This document shows positions 1-7,345 of a stretch of 64,000 bases of DNA, piece by piece. Each line of letters begins with the position of its first letter. Position 1 is the first letter of the stretch. The DNA is from Hominenteromicrobium mulieris (GTDB taxonomy: Bacteria > Bacillota > Clostridia > Oscillospirales > Acutalibacteraceae), in NCBI GenBank assembly GCA_021029595.1, contig JAJJOY010000010.1:1-64000 (forward strand), read 5' to 3'. The notes under the pieces were generated by a model. The model saw nothing but the letters and a program-made list of their open reading frames with translations. It ran no database searches and had not been told where the DNA came from. The position numbers were made by a program, and so were the translations under genes.

Positions 1-118
1 TAGATATCCCATAGCGTAAGCTAGTAAGACCCCTTGTAGACTACAAGGTTGATAGGCTGCATGTGTAAGCACGGTAACGTGTTCAGCTTGGCAGTACTAA
101 TAGGTCGAGGGCTTGACC
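1..118 (+). rRNA. 23S ribosomal RNA, 3' end (partial)
   Basis: The first 118 bases match the conserved 3' end of bacterial 23S rRNA, including the CAGTACTAATAGGTCGAGG block and the closing GGCTTGACC. The gene runs off the left edge. No 5S rRNA sequence follows: an intrinsic terminator comes at 208-237 and a protein gene at 398. The exact mature end (117-119) is by analogy. Confidence 0.95.
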
Positions 119-207
119 ATAATCCTTCTTGGTTCAAGATTGCGCTTTCTTCTCCCATTCTACTCTTGCTTCTCCCTTTATTCAGTTTTCAGGGTATATA
201 AAACCTA

Positions 208-237
208 CAGGATACACACTTGTGTATCCTGTTTTTT
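208..237 (+). terminator. Intrinsic terminator after the 23S rRNA
   Basis: A perfect 10-11 bp stem (208-218 with 221-231) is followed by six T residues. It would end the rRNA transcript. The rest of 119-397 is AT-rich and shows no gene. Confidence 0.85.
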
Positions 238-397
238 GTTATATTGAAAACGATTCCGATTTAAAAATGTGGTTTTGTCCAAAGTATAATAATAAAGGAA
301 TTTGGACTGCGAGGAAAATACGTTGACAATTGGTAACGCAGTTACAGGGTGACAGGGCGTTTGTGCCATGTTTGAATGATGCGGAGGAATGCTGATT

Positions 398-799
398 ATG
401 GTGCGGATCGAATTTTTGGGCGCATGGAAAGACAAGGACGTGCAGGCTGTGCGGGACGTGACGGTGACGGGCATTGAAAAAAAACTGAAAATTTCGGTTT
501 TACCCGCATATTTTGAAGAGGAATATTCTTTAATAGAAGAAAATTGCTTGGCTTTCTCCGAAAATTGTATGAGGAACAAAAAAATTGCACCTGTGGAGTG
601 TGGTGAGGCAGAACGACGGATGAGCGGTGTGAAAATCACGATCTCGCTGTTTCCTGCGGGGAACGGGCGTATGCGGCGGCAGACTGCGCAGGAGATCACG
701 AAAAATATTGCGCTGAAGACGGGGATATCCAAGGATAATATTTCGGTCACGCTCGATGCGCCGCCGCAGGAGAGGAGAAGCTATGCCGAAGAACGTTGA
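398..799 (+). CDS. Small hypothetical protein, possibly tautomerase-fold (DUF1904-like)
   Basis: 133 residues. An in-frame ATG at 389 lies only one base after the GGAGG at 383-387, so the ATG at 398 (MVRIEFLG) is the likely start with a 10-nt spacing. There is no signal peptide or membrane segment. Two halves each begin with a beta-strand-like stretch (VRIEFLG; VKITISLF) followed by a charged helix, which resembles the beta-alpha-beta repeat of the tautomerase/DUF1904 fold. The N-terminal catalytic proline of true tautomerases is absent. The 3' end overlaps the next gene by 17 bases, suggesting translational coupling with the acetyltransferase. Function is not recognised and the family suggestion is weak. 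Confidence 0.6.
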   Translation: MVRIEFLGAWKDKDVQAVRDVTVTGIEKKLKISVLPAYFEEEYSLIEENCLAFSENCMRNKKIAPVECGEAERRMSGVKITISLFPAGNGRMRRQTAQEITKNIALKTGISKDNISVTLDAPPQERRSYAEER

Positions 800-1271
800 A
801 AACTTTGAGATCCGCACACTCGGACGTGATGATTACGCGCAGGCGGCGGAAATTTTTGCGTTTGTGCATGCGCTGCACCAAGCAAATCGCCCGGATATTT
901 ACAGAAAGACGAATGTCCCGCTCGGCGAAGACGAATTTTTCAAAATGTGCGATGACCCGCACGAAATCATGCTGTGTGCGGTGCGAGACGGCAAAATTTT
1001 AGGGCTTGCCCGCACGGTGATGCGGGGAAATGCCGGGGATGCGGTTACTTTGTCGCGTGTGCGGGCGGTTATGGAGGAACTGGCCGTGTTGCCGCAGGCA
1101 CAGGGCATGGGCATCGGCACGGCACTGCTGTATGCGAGCGAGGCGGAAGCGAAGCGCCGCGGTGCGGAATCTTTGGAGCTGATGGTGTGGTCGTTTAATA
1201 AATCGGCGATGCGGTTTTATGAAAGCGCCGGCATGACGGTGCGAAGCTTTGTGATGGAAAAGAAATTGTAA
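783..1271 (+). CDS. GNAT family N-acetyltransferase
   Basis: 162 residues. The start at 783 (MPKNVENFEI) follows a GGAGAGGAG stretch at 769-777 and overlaps the upstream gene. The protein shows the GNAT order: an N-terminal strand-helix (IRTLGRDDYAQAAEIF), a central strand (IMLCAVRDGKILGLARTV), the acetyl-CoA-binding motif A (EELAVLPQAQGMGIGTALL, with the Q-x-x-G-x-G/A signature), then a C-terminal motif with MVWSFNKSAMRFYESAGM. It would transfer an acetyl group from acetyl-CoA to an unknown amine, such as a small molecule or protein N-terminus. A second acetyltransferase remnant follows directly, in the same reading frame. Confidence 0.85.
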   Translation: MPKNVENFEIRTLGRDDYAQAAEIFAFVHALHQANRPDIYRKTNVPLGEDEFFKMCDDPHEIMLCAVRDGKILGLARTVMRGNAGDAVTLSRVRAVMEELAVLPQAQGMGIGTALLYASEAEAKRRGAESLELMVWSFNKSAMRFYESAGMTVRSFVMEKKL

Positions 1272-1508
1272 GCGCGCAAGTGTTATGTAAATCAAGCGGT
1301 GGAAGCGCTGGCGGCGGAGACCTCGGACACGGTGTGTCTGGGCGTTGGTCTGCATAGCGGCTACGGTGCGGCGCAGCGCATGTACGTGCTGCGCGGGTAT
1401 GTGCCGGACGGCTCCGGCGTGTGGTATGAGGGCCGCGTGTGGGACCAATATGCGCCGTGCGTGAACGATGACGAGCTGAATTTGTTCCTTTCTAAGAAGC
1501 TTTTTTGA
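1272..1508 (+). pseudogene. C-terminal remnant of a second GNAT acetyltransferase
   Basis: Directly after the stop codon of the preceding gene, and in the same frame, runs an open stretch of about 78 codons. It contains VCLGVGLHSGYGAAQRMYV and RGYVPDGSGVWY. That is the conserved C-terminal acetyl-CoA pocket and last strands of a different GNAT subfamily. The N-terminal two thirds are missing and there is no ribosome binding site; the only nearby start is a GTG at 1299. It is best read as a 5'-deleted relic. The alternative, a short translated protein from GTG 1299, lacks support. Confidence 0.7.
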
Positions 1509-1550
1509 TGTATTGTGTGGCAATTTAAAATAGAAATAGATACAATTAAA

Positions 1551-1592
1551 AGCCCTGCATTCTTTTTCTTTGAAAGATGAGAATGCAGGGCT
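1551..1592. terminator. Bidirectional hairpin terminator
   Basis: A 12-bp perfect stem pairs AGCCCTGCATTC (1551-1562) with its complement at 1581-1592. T-rich sequence on the minus-strand exit suggests it can end the converging importer transcript as well as the acetyltransferase transcript. Confidence 0.7.
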
Positions 1593-1606
1593 TCGCTTGT
1601 TGCATT

Positions 1607-1778
1607 TTATGGATTTGCTATGCAAATCCATCGGAAATCCCCTTAATAGGGTTTTCCACGAGCAGACAGTCCACTGGACCGTCTCCTCTCCTTTCCTGAT
1701 TTTTATGCAGGCAAAAAAATTCGCTTTCTGCGGAAAGCGACCAACTTTCTGAAAAAAGTTGGATCAAAAACTTTTAAC
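1607..1778 (+). repeat. Modular multi-hairpin intergenic repeat, copy A
   Basis: A string of hairpins: 1609-1631 (GGATTTGC stem), 1633-1657 (GGAAA...TTTCC around TTAATAGGG), 1663-1683 (CAGTCCACTGGACCGTC), 1721-1740 (TCGCTTTC/GAAAGCGA) and 1741-1762 (CCAACTTTCT...AAAAAGTTGG), ending ATCAAAAACTTTTAAC. The same order occurs at 40311, 49699 and 61684, with partial copies at 29092 and 63575 (reversed). It lies between convergent genes. Confidence 0.8.
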
Positions 1779-1811
1779 GTTGCGGCGCGGTGATTTACGA
1801 CAGTGCGCAAA

Positions 1812-2387
1812 TCATTTTTCCGTTTCCATCTCGATGATTTTTGCGGCTGCTAAATCTTTGGCATCGCGGGGATCGTGGGTGACGAGGATCGTGGTGCGGT
1901 TCTTGAGGTTTTCTTTTACGAACTGCATGACTTTTTCGCGGGTCAGATCGTCGAGACCTTTAAACGGCTCGTCGAGCAGGACGGCGTCACCGCTTGTCAG
2001 CATGGCGCGGACGATGGAAACGCGCCTTGCCATGCCGCCGGAGAGCTGCACGGCGTTCTTTTTGAGGTCCTCGGGGTCGAACCCGACCTGCAAAAGCGCT
2101 TTTTCTGCGGCTGTTTCCGTGCACCCGGCGGCGACGGAAATGTTTTTAGCGGCGGTGAGGTACGGCAGCAGCCGGTCTTCCTGAAACACGGCGCTCGGCT
2201 TTTGAAAGCCATGGATTTCGCCAGAATCCGCAGGCAGAAGATTTAATAAGACGGAGAGCAGCGTGGTTTTGCCGCAGCCGGAGCGCCCGGAAACGGCGGT
2301 GACTTGGTGCTCCGGAAACTCGGCGGAGAAATTTTTGAGGATTTCCGCTTCACCACGCTTTACGATGAGATTATGCACGCTTGCCAT
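1812..2387 (-). CDS. ABC transporter ATP-binding protein (nitrate/sulfonate/taurine-type)
   Basis: 191 residues, shorter than the usual 240-260 of SsuB/TauB proteins because the C-terminal extension is absent. Walker A GRSGCGKTT lies near residue 35, the Q-loop FQEDRLLPYLTAAKN near residue 68, the signature LSGGMARR near residue 117, Walker B VLLDEPFKGLD near residue 135 and the H-loop VTHD near residue 168. It energises the permease encoded just upstream, whose 3' end it overlaps by 17 bases. It is the last gene of a binding protein-permease-ATPase operon. The LLPYLTAAKN segment is typical of the TauB/SsuB/ThiZ group. The substrate cannot be told from sequence. Confidence 0.88.
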   Translation of the reverse strand: MASVHNLIVKRGEAEILKNFSAEFPEHQVTAVSGRSGCGKTTLLSVLLNLLPADSGEIHGFQKPSAVFQEDRLLPYLTAAKNISVAAGCTETAAEKALLQVGFDPEDLKKNAVQLSGGMARRVSIVRAMLTSGDAVLLDEPFKGLDDLTREKVMQFVKENLKNRTTILVTHDPRDAKDLAAAKIIEMETEK

Positions 2388-3198
2388 TTAACACGTCCTC
2401 CATTTTGAGCTTTTTTAAGACCAACCGCAGCAAAAGCATAAAAAGCTTTTCAAATGCGACGCTGACAGCGACGACGACGACCGTCCACGCAAGCAGCTCG
2501 CTTGTCTGCAAAAAGATTTTGGCCTGATAAAACACCGCGCCGATGGAGCCGTCCGGCGTGCCGATGACCTCGGCGGCGATGCCGCTTTTCCAACATAGTC
2601 CGAGCGACACGGAGCAGGCGGAGACGAAAAACGGCGCGACGGCGGGCAGGTAGATGTAAAGCAGCTTTTTGCTGACTGAGAGCCTGAAAACCTGCGCCAT
2701 TTCGAGCAATTCTTCGTCTGCGCTGCGGATGCCCTCTAAGACGTTCATGTAAATGACGGGGAAGACCATCAGCATGGAGATGATGACGGACAAATTTTTT
2801 CCGGAAAACCACAGCAGCACCAAAATGATGAACGACGCGACCGGCGTGGCTTTAATGGCGGCCGTGATGGGGCGCAGGAGAGTCTCAACGACCCAAAACC
2901 GCGAGGCGACCCACCCGAGCACCGTGCCGAGCGTGAGCGCGGTGAAAAATCCGCCTAAAATGCGCGCAGCGGAATACCACACGGTCTTTAAAAAATCGGG
3001 GTCGAAAATGACCGTGAACAGCGTTTGTACGACCTTTACGGGCGAGACGAGCACGAGTTCAGAGCCGACGCAGAGGCTGACGACATGCCACACCAATAGC
3101 CAAAAAGCCACAGCGCATGTGGCGGCTATGGCTTTCTGTTTCTTTGTTTTCACTTTTTTCTGCTTTGCGGGGTTATTCCGTATAGTAGAAAGCGTCAT
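2371..3198 (-). CDS. ABC transporter permease (SsuC/TauC-like, BPD_transp_1)
   Basis: About 275 residues. The start at 3198 (MTLSTIRNNPAK) sits 11 nt after a TGGAGG site and inside the 3' end of the binding-protein gene; an upstream in-frame start at 3237 has no such site. About six membrane helices are visible, beginning with IAATCAVAFWLLVWHVVSLCVG. The cytoplasmic EAA loop appears as VLEGIRSADEELLEMAQVF followed by LPAVAPFFVSA, the ATPase-docking helix of this permease family. It works with the adjacent ATPase and lipoprotein as an importer for a small anion or organic sulfur or nitrogen compound; the substrate is unknown. Confidence 0.9.
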   Translation of the reverse strand: MTLSTIRNNPAKQKKVKTKKQKAIAATCAVAFWLLVWHVVSLCVGSELVLVSPVKVVQTLFTVIFDPDFLKTVWYSAARILGGFFTALTLGTVLGWVASRFWVVETLLRPITAAIKATPVASFIILVLLWFSGKNLSVIISMLMVFPVIYMNVLEGIRSADEELLEMAQVFRLSVSKKLLYIYLPAVAPFFVSACSVSLGLCWKSGIAAEVIGTPDGSIGAVFYQAKIFLQTSELLAWTVVVVAVSVAFEKLFMLLLRLVLKKLKMEDVLNGKRA

Positions 3199-4258
3199 CG
3201 GGCAGCGTTCCTCCAACAGACTTCGGGTCGGCGTCAAAGAGCACCTGTAAATAGCCGGAGACCTTCTCCTTCATTTCTTCACCCTTGATGAAGTGGATGT
3301 TGCAGCCGGGCAGAGCCTTTAAAGCAATGGGCTCCTTCGGCACGATCTCATACTGTGCGATGAGCTTTGCAGCGTCTTCCGCATTCGTCTCGGTATAGTT
3401 GATGGAAGCTTCGTATTCCTCGAGGAACTTTTCAACAGCGGCGGGATTTTCCTCCAGCACATCGGTGCGGATGATCGTGACGCCGGTGACGAGCGTACTG
3501 CCGTTATCGAGCTTATCCCACTCATCGGTGAGGCTGAGCGCGATGCGGAGCTTGTCGTTCTGCATCATAGCGGTGGTGACGAACGGCTGCGGCAGCACGG
3601 CGATGGCATCGTCGGCCTCGGCAAGCGCTGCGGCGACCTCGGTCGCTTCGGATTTATACTCGATGGTCACGTCGGTCTCGGGATCGATACCGTTTTCGCG
3701 CAGAATGTAGTTGAGCGCGAACTCCGGTGTGGTGCCTTTGCCGGTGGAATAGATCGTCTTGCCTTTGAGGTCTTCAACGGATTGGATGCTTTCGCCGGTT
3801 TCAACGACGTAGAGCACGCCGAGCGTGTTGATGTCGAGAATCTTGATGCCGCCCTCGGTCTTGTTGTACAGCACGGAAGCGAGGTTGCACGGTACATTTG
3901 CAATGTCGATCGTCTTATTCGCGATGCCGGCGGTAATTTCGTCTGCGGTGCCGTACATCGTGACGTTGTAGGTGTTTGCGGTCTCGCCGTTTTCGGCGTC
4001 CTGCATCAGCTTGACCATGCCCATGGTAGTCGGTCCCTTGAGGGAAGCGACTTCATAGGTGGCGGGGGTGAACGCCTCCGGCGCTTCGGTGGGTTCGGCG
4101 GTCGGTTCAGCCGTAGGCTCGGCGGTGGGCTCTGCCGTGGCTTCAACGCTGCTTTCGGAAGATGTGCTCTCGGAGGAGGCGGCACCGCTCTGGCCGCAGG
4201 CTGCAAATACCGTCATGCACAGCAGCATGGCGAGCAAAACAGCGGTTATTTTCTTCAT
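3173..4258 (-). CDS. ABC transporter substrate-binding lipoprotein (NMT1/SsuA-like)
   Basis: 361 residues. The start at 4258 (MKKITAVLLAML) follows AGAAAGGA; in-frame codons further upstream overlap the promoter and are not used. A lipoprotein signal peptide ends in VFAAC (Cys near residue 22). A Ser/Ala-rich stretch and a linker of repeated AEPT units tether the periplasmic-binding-protein-like domain to the membrane. The mature domain begins ATYEVASLKGPTTMGMVKLM and contains VEDLKGKTIYSTGKGTTPEFALNYILRENG, typical of NMT1/THI5-like and SsuA receptors. It delivers the ligand to the permease downstream. No riboswitch is seen in the leader, so the ligand is unassigned. Confidence 0.88.
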   Translation of the reverse strand: MKKITAVLLAMLLCMTVFAACGQSGAASSESTSSESSVEATAEPTAEPTAEPTAEPTEAPEAFTPATYEVASLKGPTTMGMVKLMQDAENGETANTYNVTMYGTADEITAGIANKTIDIANVPCNLASVLYNKTEGGIKILDINTLGVLYVVETGESIQSVEDLKGKTIYSTGKGTTPEFALNYILRENGIDPETDVTIEYKSEATEVAAALAEADDAIAVLPQPFVTTAMMQNDKLRIALSLTDEWDKLDNGSTLVTGVTIIRTDVLEENPAAVEKFLEEYEASINYTETNAEDAAKLIAQYEIVPKEPIALKALPGCNIHFIKGEEMKEKVSGYLQVLFDADPKSVGGTLPDDAFYYTE

Positions 4259-4330
4259 TTGAAACGGTCCTTTCTTTTGCGGCATTCCGCCGCGGAAATC
4301 GTTCGGGAGTTTGTCTCGGCGAACAGTATT

Positions 4331-4360
4331 ATCGTAGCACAAAAGGGCGCGCATTGTCAA
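4331..4360 (-). promoter_or_regulatory. Promoter of the NMT1/SsuA-type importer operon
   Basis: On the minus strand: -35 TTGACA (4355-4360), 18-nt spacer, -10 TACGAT (4331-4336) with an upstream TG. A second TTGACAA just upstream makes a direct repeat, TTGACAATTCG then TTGACAATGCG, which could be an alternative -35 or an operator. Confidence 0.65.
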
Positions 4361-4516
4361 CGAATTGTCAATTTTCTGCGCGATTTTTCTTTTGAAAGCG
4401 GAAGGGAGTTTGTATGGCGGTTTCACACACGAAAGCAAAATTTGAAAACTTCCCGTCGTCGGGAATAAAAAGGGTGCCCGGCGCGAAAAATATGCGAAAA
4501 AATAGAAGAAAACAGG

Positions 4517-4545
4517 TTGACGAACGGAACCTTCTGTGCTATAAT
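4517..4545 (+). promoter_or_regulatory. Promoter of the Gly-Arg-His tRNA operon
   Basis: -35 TTGACG (4517-4522), 17-nt spacer, -10 TATAAT (4540-4545), about 20 bp before the tRNA-Gly 5' end. It is a near-perfect vegetative promoter. Confidence 0.85.
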
Positions 4546-4564
4546 CATCAGTGTCGCAGAATAT

Positions 4565-4639
4565 GCGGGTGTAGTTCAATGGCTAGAATCCCAGCCTTCC
4601 AAGCTGGTCGTGTGGGTTCGATTCCCATCACCCGCTCCA
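4565..4639 (+). tRNA. tRNA-Gly (anticodon TCC)
   Basis: Acceptor GCGGGTG pairs with CACCCGC. The anticodon loop is CTTCCAA (anticodon TCC) within a CCAGC/GCTGG stem, the T-arm is GTGGGTTCGATTCCCAT, and CCA is encoded at 4637-4639. Confidence 0.96.
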
Positions 4640-4684
4640 ACCCGCAGAAAAGGGACGATTGCCTTGGGCGGCATAAAGAGATAT

Positions 4685-4761
4685 GCGCCAATAGCTCAGC
4701 TGGATAGAGCAACTGCCTTCTAAGCAGTAGGTCAGGGGTTCGAGTCCCTTTTGGCGCGCCA
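4685..4761 (+). tRNA. tRNA-Arg (anticodon TCT)
   Basis: Acceptor GCGCCAA pairs with TTGGCGC. The anticodon stem CTGC/GCAG carries loop CTTCTAA (anticodon TCT), with T-loop TTCGAGT and CCA encoded at 4759-4761. It belongs to the same transcript as the flanking tRNAs. Confidence 0.96.
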
Positions 4762-4764
4762 TAT

Positions 4765-4842
4765 GGTGGATGTAGCTTAGCTGGTTAAAGCGCCAGTTTG
4801 TGGCACTGGAGACCGTGGGTTCGAATCCCATCTTCCACCCCA
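4765..4842 (+). tRNA. tRNA-His (anticodon GTG)
   Basis: The anticodon loop TTGTGGC (anticodon GTG) sits in a CCAGT/ACTGG stem. The extra G-1 typical of tRNA-His (4765) faces the discriminator C at 4839, and CCA is encoded at 4840-4842. The acceptor stem GTGGATG/CTTCCAC has one T-T mismatch at the sixth pair, which is unusual. T-arm and D-arm look normal. Confidence 0.94.
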
Positions 4843-4846
4843 TATC

Positions 4847-4888
4847 AAGAGGATGTAACTGATTTCAGTTACATCCTCTTATTTTTTG
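4847..4888 (+). terminator. Terminator of the tRNA operon
   Basis: A 16-bp stem (4847-4862 with 4865-4880) is followed by ATTTTTTG. It closes the tRNA transcript and marks the left edge of the sugar-utilisation island. Confidence 0.9.
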
Positions 4889-5000
4889 CCTAAAAATGGA
4901 CAAGTGTTATTATTCGTGAGTACAATGCAACGTTTTTTAGAACCAAATCGGCGGCTTGATAAAACAATTTCCATTGGAATCACAGTTACTACCGATTTGA

Positions 5001-5810
5001 TCAGGAATTTTTATATTCGGATGGTGTCATCCCCGTTTTGTTTTTGAACACTTTCAAAAAGTAGAAATAGTCCTCAAACCCACAGGCTGTACTGGTTTCA
5101 GAAATAGTATAGCCGGACCTGAGCATACGCTTTGCCTGGTTGACACGCAAGGTTACCTGCATTTGTTTGATCGTCATACCATATACGGTTTGGAATATAG
5201 TATTTAGACGATTGTATGTTTTCCCAAAGGTATCCTCATAATCCCAATTCTTCAAGTGCTGGTCTTTGTTGTCATCAATATATTGTAAGATTCGGTAGGC
5301 CAGTCTGCTTTCTAAATTACACCAAAGCTCTCTTTTTTGCACAGCGAAACTAATCTGGTACAGAATCGCCTGAATTTGGGATGATAAAAAATTTTTGCTT
5401 GAAAAAGGCAATGTTCGGTGCTGAATCGCGTACTCCATCAGATCAAAGCAGGGTAGCTCCAGAGGAATCTGTCCATGTAACGGAAGCAAAATATGATTGG
5501 TATCTACCTTTACAGGCGGTGGAACCTGAATACCTGTTGCCTGAAAATGAGCAAAATAGGCTGCATGATTATCATATTGAAGCCCGCAATGCTGCACGTA
5601 AGGAGGCAACAGGAAAAATTCGCCGCTATGAACGACGTAATTCTCACCGTAAACACGGAAAGAGCGTTCTCCGCTGATCATCAATACCAGTACCCACTGC
5701 GTCATCATTCTATCCGGATGCATATTATTGCCGCTAAACTTATCGACATCCTCCACGCGAATCTCCTCGTTTAACTGAAACCAGTAGAGATCGGTTTGTT
5801 TTATATCCAT
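5001..5810 (-). CDS. AraC family transcriptional regulator
   Basis: 269 residues. The N-terminal part (about 1-140) is a cupin-like sensor, with VLVLMISGERSFRVYG followed by GEFFLLPPYVQHCG, typical of the AraC arabinose-binding fold. The C-terminal part (about 165-269) carries the paired helix-turn-helix of the family, ending TACGFEDYFYFLKVFKNKTGMTPSEYKNS, where the second HTH reads GFEDYFYFLKVFK. It is divergent from the Gfo/Idh gene at 5985, so it probably controls that gene and itself through the shared 175-bp region. That region has a GTCTG...CAGAC inverted repeat around 5853-5873. The ligand is unknown but is likely a sugar. Confidence 0.9.
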   Translation of the reverse strand: MDIKQTDLYWFQLNEEIRVEDVDKFSGNNMHPDRMMTQWVLVLMISGERSFRVYGENYVVHSGEFFLLPPYVQHCGLQYDNHAAYFAHFQATGIQVPPPVKVDTNHILLPLHGQIPLELPCFDLMEYAIQHRTLPFSSKNFLSSQIQAILYQISFAVQKRELWCNLESRLAYRILQYIDDNKDQHLKNWDYEDTFGKTYNRLNTIFQTVYGMTIKQMQVTLRVNQAKRMLRSGYTISETSTACGFEDYFYFLKVFKNKTGMTPSEYKNS

Positions 5811-5925
5811 GGTTGAACATCTGCCTTTTCCAGTAAAATGATCTTATGATATGTCTGCCTAAAAGGAGCCAGACAATAATTCAATAAATAGTTTCGTTTA
5901 TTCCATACCATTTTCATTCTCTCCA

Positions 5926-5954
5926 TAGACTTTTTTTCGGATACACTGTATGAT
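5926..5954 (+). promoter_or_regulatory. Probable promoter of the first Gfo/Idh gene
   Basis: -35-like TAGACT (5926-5931), 17-nt spacer, -10 TATGAT (5949-5954), ending 30 bp before the GTG start. The weak -35 fits an AraC-activated promoter. Confidence 0.5.
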
Positions 5955-5984
5955 CGTTTCAAAGAATCCTAGGAGGGATACAAC

Positions 5985-7142
5985 GTGAAAAACGGTAAAT
6001 TAAGAGTGGCGCTCGTAGGAGTCTCCTTCGGCGCGGAATTTATACCCATCTATCTGAAACACCCGGACGTAGATTCTTTGGTGTTAGTGGATACGAATGA
6101 AAAACTGCTGAATACGGTTGGCGATAAGTTTCTTCTAGAAGAACGCTTGACGGACTTTAATGCCATGTTGGAAGATAAAACCATCGACGCCGTCCATCTG
6201 GTAACACCGCCTGCTACTCATGCTCCCCTATCTATACAGGTGATGAACGCCGGAAAGCACTGCGCCTGTACCATTCCGATGGGAATGAGTATCGATGAAT
6301 TGTACCAAGTCATCGATGCTCGAAAAAGAAGCGGGAAACACTATATGTTTATGGAGACCTCCGTCTATGGTCGAGAGTTTCTGTATGTGAAGAATCTTTA
6401 CGAAAAAGGAGAGCTGGGCAGAATACAGTTCATGCGCTGCGCGCATTATCAAGATATGGAAGGATGGCCGGACTACTGGTTGGGCTTTCCTCCGCTGATG
6501 CATCCTACCCATGCGGTAGCGCCTTGTCTGATGTTGTTGGGCAAGCGTCCGGAAACCGTATATTGCAAGGGCTCCGGCAGAGTACGTAAAGAAGTGGAAG
6601 CTCCCTATGGTTGTCCATATGCCTTTGAGTCAGCTCTGATCTCCCTAAAAGACAGTGATGTAAGCATTGAAATGGCTCGGTTCCTCTACCACGTAGCCCG
6701 AGGCTACACTGAAAGTTTCAACATATATGGTGAACGAAAAAGTTTTGAATGGCAGCAGTTAGAATCGGAACAACCGGTACTGTTCTCCATGGCGCTTGGT
6801 GCAAATGCTGAACATGTTATGAACGATTACGGTCGAGGCGGCCTTGTGACGGAAGAACGTATCCAAATCCCCGACTATGCAGATCGTTTACCGGCGGAAA
6901 TTGGGCGCTTCACCCAACAAACAGTGTATGATGACAGCAATCCCCATCTATCGTTCCTGCAAGGCGGTGGCCATGGTGGTTCTCATCCTCATCTAGTCCA
7001 CGAGTTTGTCCGAAGCATTCTGGAAGATCGAACCCCGGTTCCCAGCGATATTGACGGCGCCTACTGGACCGGTGTAGGAATCTGCGCTCACCAATCTGCC
7101 ATGGACGGTGGCGTGGTAAAACGTGTACCTGTTTTCGAATAA
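5985..7142 (+). CDS. Gfo/Idh/MocA family oxidoreductase with altered EKP motif
   Basis: 385 residues. GTG start at 5985 after AGGAGGG (5971-5977). The N-terminal Rossmann fold begins RVALVGVSFGAEFIPIYL and binds NAD(P). The family's conserved E-K-P at the end of the nucleotide domain is replaced by CTIPMGMS (about residues 95-102), so the usual active-site lysine is missing. The C-terminal alpha/beta domain follows, with MHPTHAVAPCLMLLG where the family has its substrate-site histidine. It stands alone as a one-gene transcript ending at a terminator (7173-7218), divergent from the AraC regulator. It may act on a sugar or polyol, or be a non-standard member of the family. It is not closely similar to the two paralogues at 11611 and 25254. 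Confidence 0.85.
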   Translation: MKNGKLRVALVGVSFGAEFIPIYLKHPDVDSLVLVDTNEKLLNTVGDKFLLEERLTDFNAMLEDKTIDAVHLVTPPATHAPLSIQVMNAGKHCACTIPMGMSIDELYQVIDARKRSGKHYMFMETSVYGREFLYVKNLYEKGELGRIQFMRCAHYQDMEGWPDYWLGFPPLMHPTHAVAPCLMLLGKRPETVYCKGSGRVRKEVEAPYGCPYAFESALISLKDSDVSIEMARFLYHVARGYTESFNIYGERKSFEWQQLESEQPVLFSMALGANAEHVMNDYGRGGLVTEERIQIPDYADRLPAEIGRFTQQTVYDDSNPHLSFLQGGGHGGSHPHLVHEFVRSILEDRTPVPSDIDGAYWTGVGICAHQSAMDGGVVKRVPVFE

Positions 7143-7172
7143 AAATCTTCTTTAGAATCTATAAATTCAACC

Positions 7173-7218
7173 AGACAGCCGTATTCCCTTGCCTTGAAGG
7201 GAACACGGCTGTCTTTTA
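7173..7218 (+). terminator. Terminator after the Gfo/Idh gene
   Basis: The stem GACAGCCGTATTCCCTT / AAGGGAACACGGCTGTC (7174-7213) is followed by TTTT. It separates this gene from the transporter operon. Confidence 0.85.
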
Positions 7219-7325
7219 CTGTCTGTTTTTACACACCTATTTCCCCATAGGTTGGGGAGCTACGTAATGAAGCGCTCCGTCAGTGTTAAATTCATCCTTA
7301 CAATAGCAAAAAGCAAAGAGCAAAA

Positions 7326-7345
7326 CAACCGACCATTGGTTGAGT
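7326..7345. promoter_or_regulatory. Palindromic motif shared with the HTH-GH51 promoter region
   Basis: CAACCGACCATTGGTTGAGT has CAACC/GGTTG arms and matches 16 of 20 bases of the sequence at 33600-33619, just upstream of the HTH-GH51 fusion gene. It lies in a 650-bp space (7143-7796) that holds no convincing gene. It is a candidate operator linking the two loci. Confidence 0.4.

Noticed and set aside
4565-4842. tRNA genes as an integration site for the island
   Set aside because: I looked for a repeat of the tRNA-His 3' end near 26.3-26.6 kb and for an integrase gene and found neither, so no attachment site is claimed.
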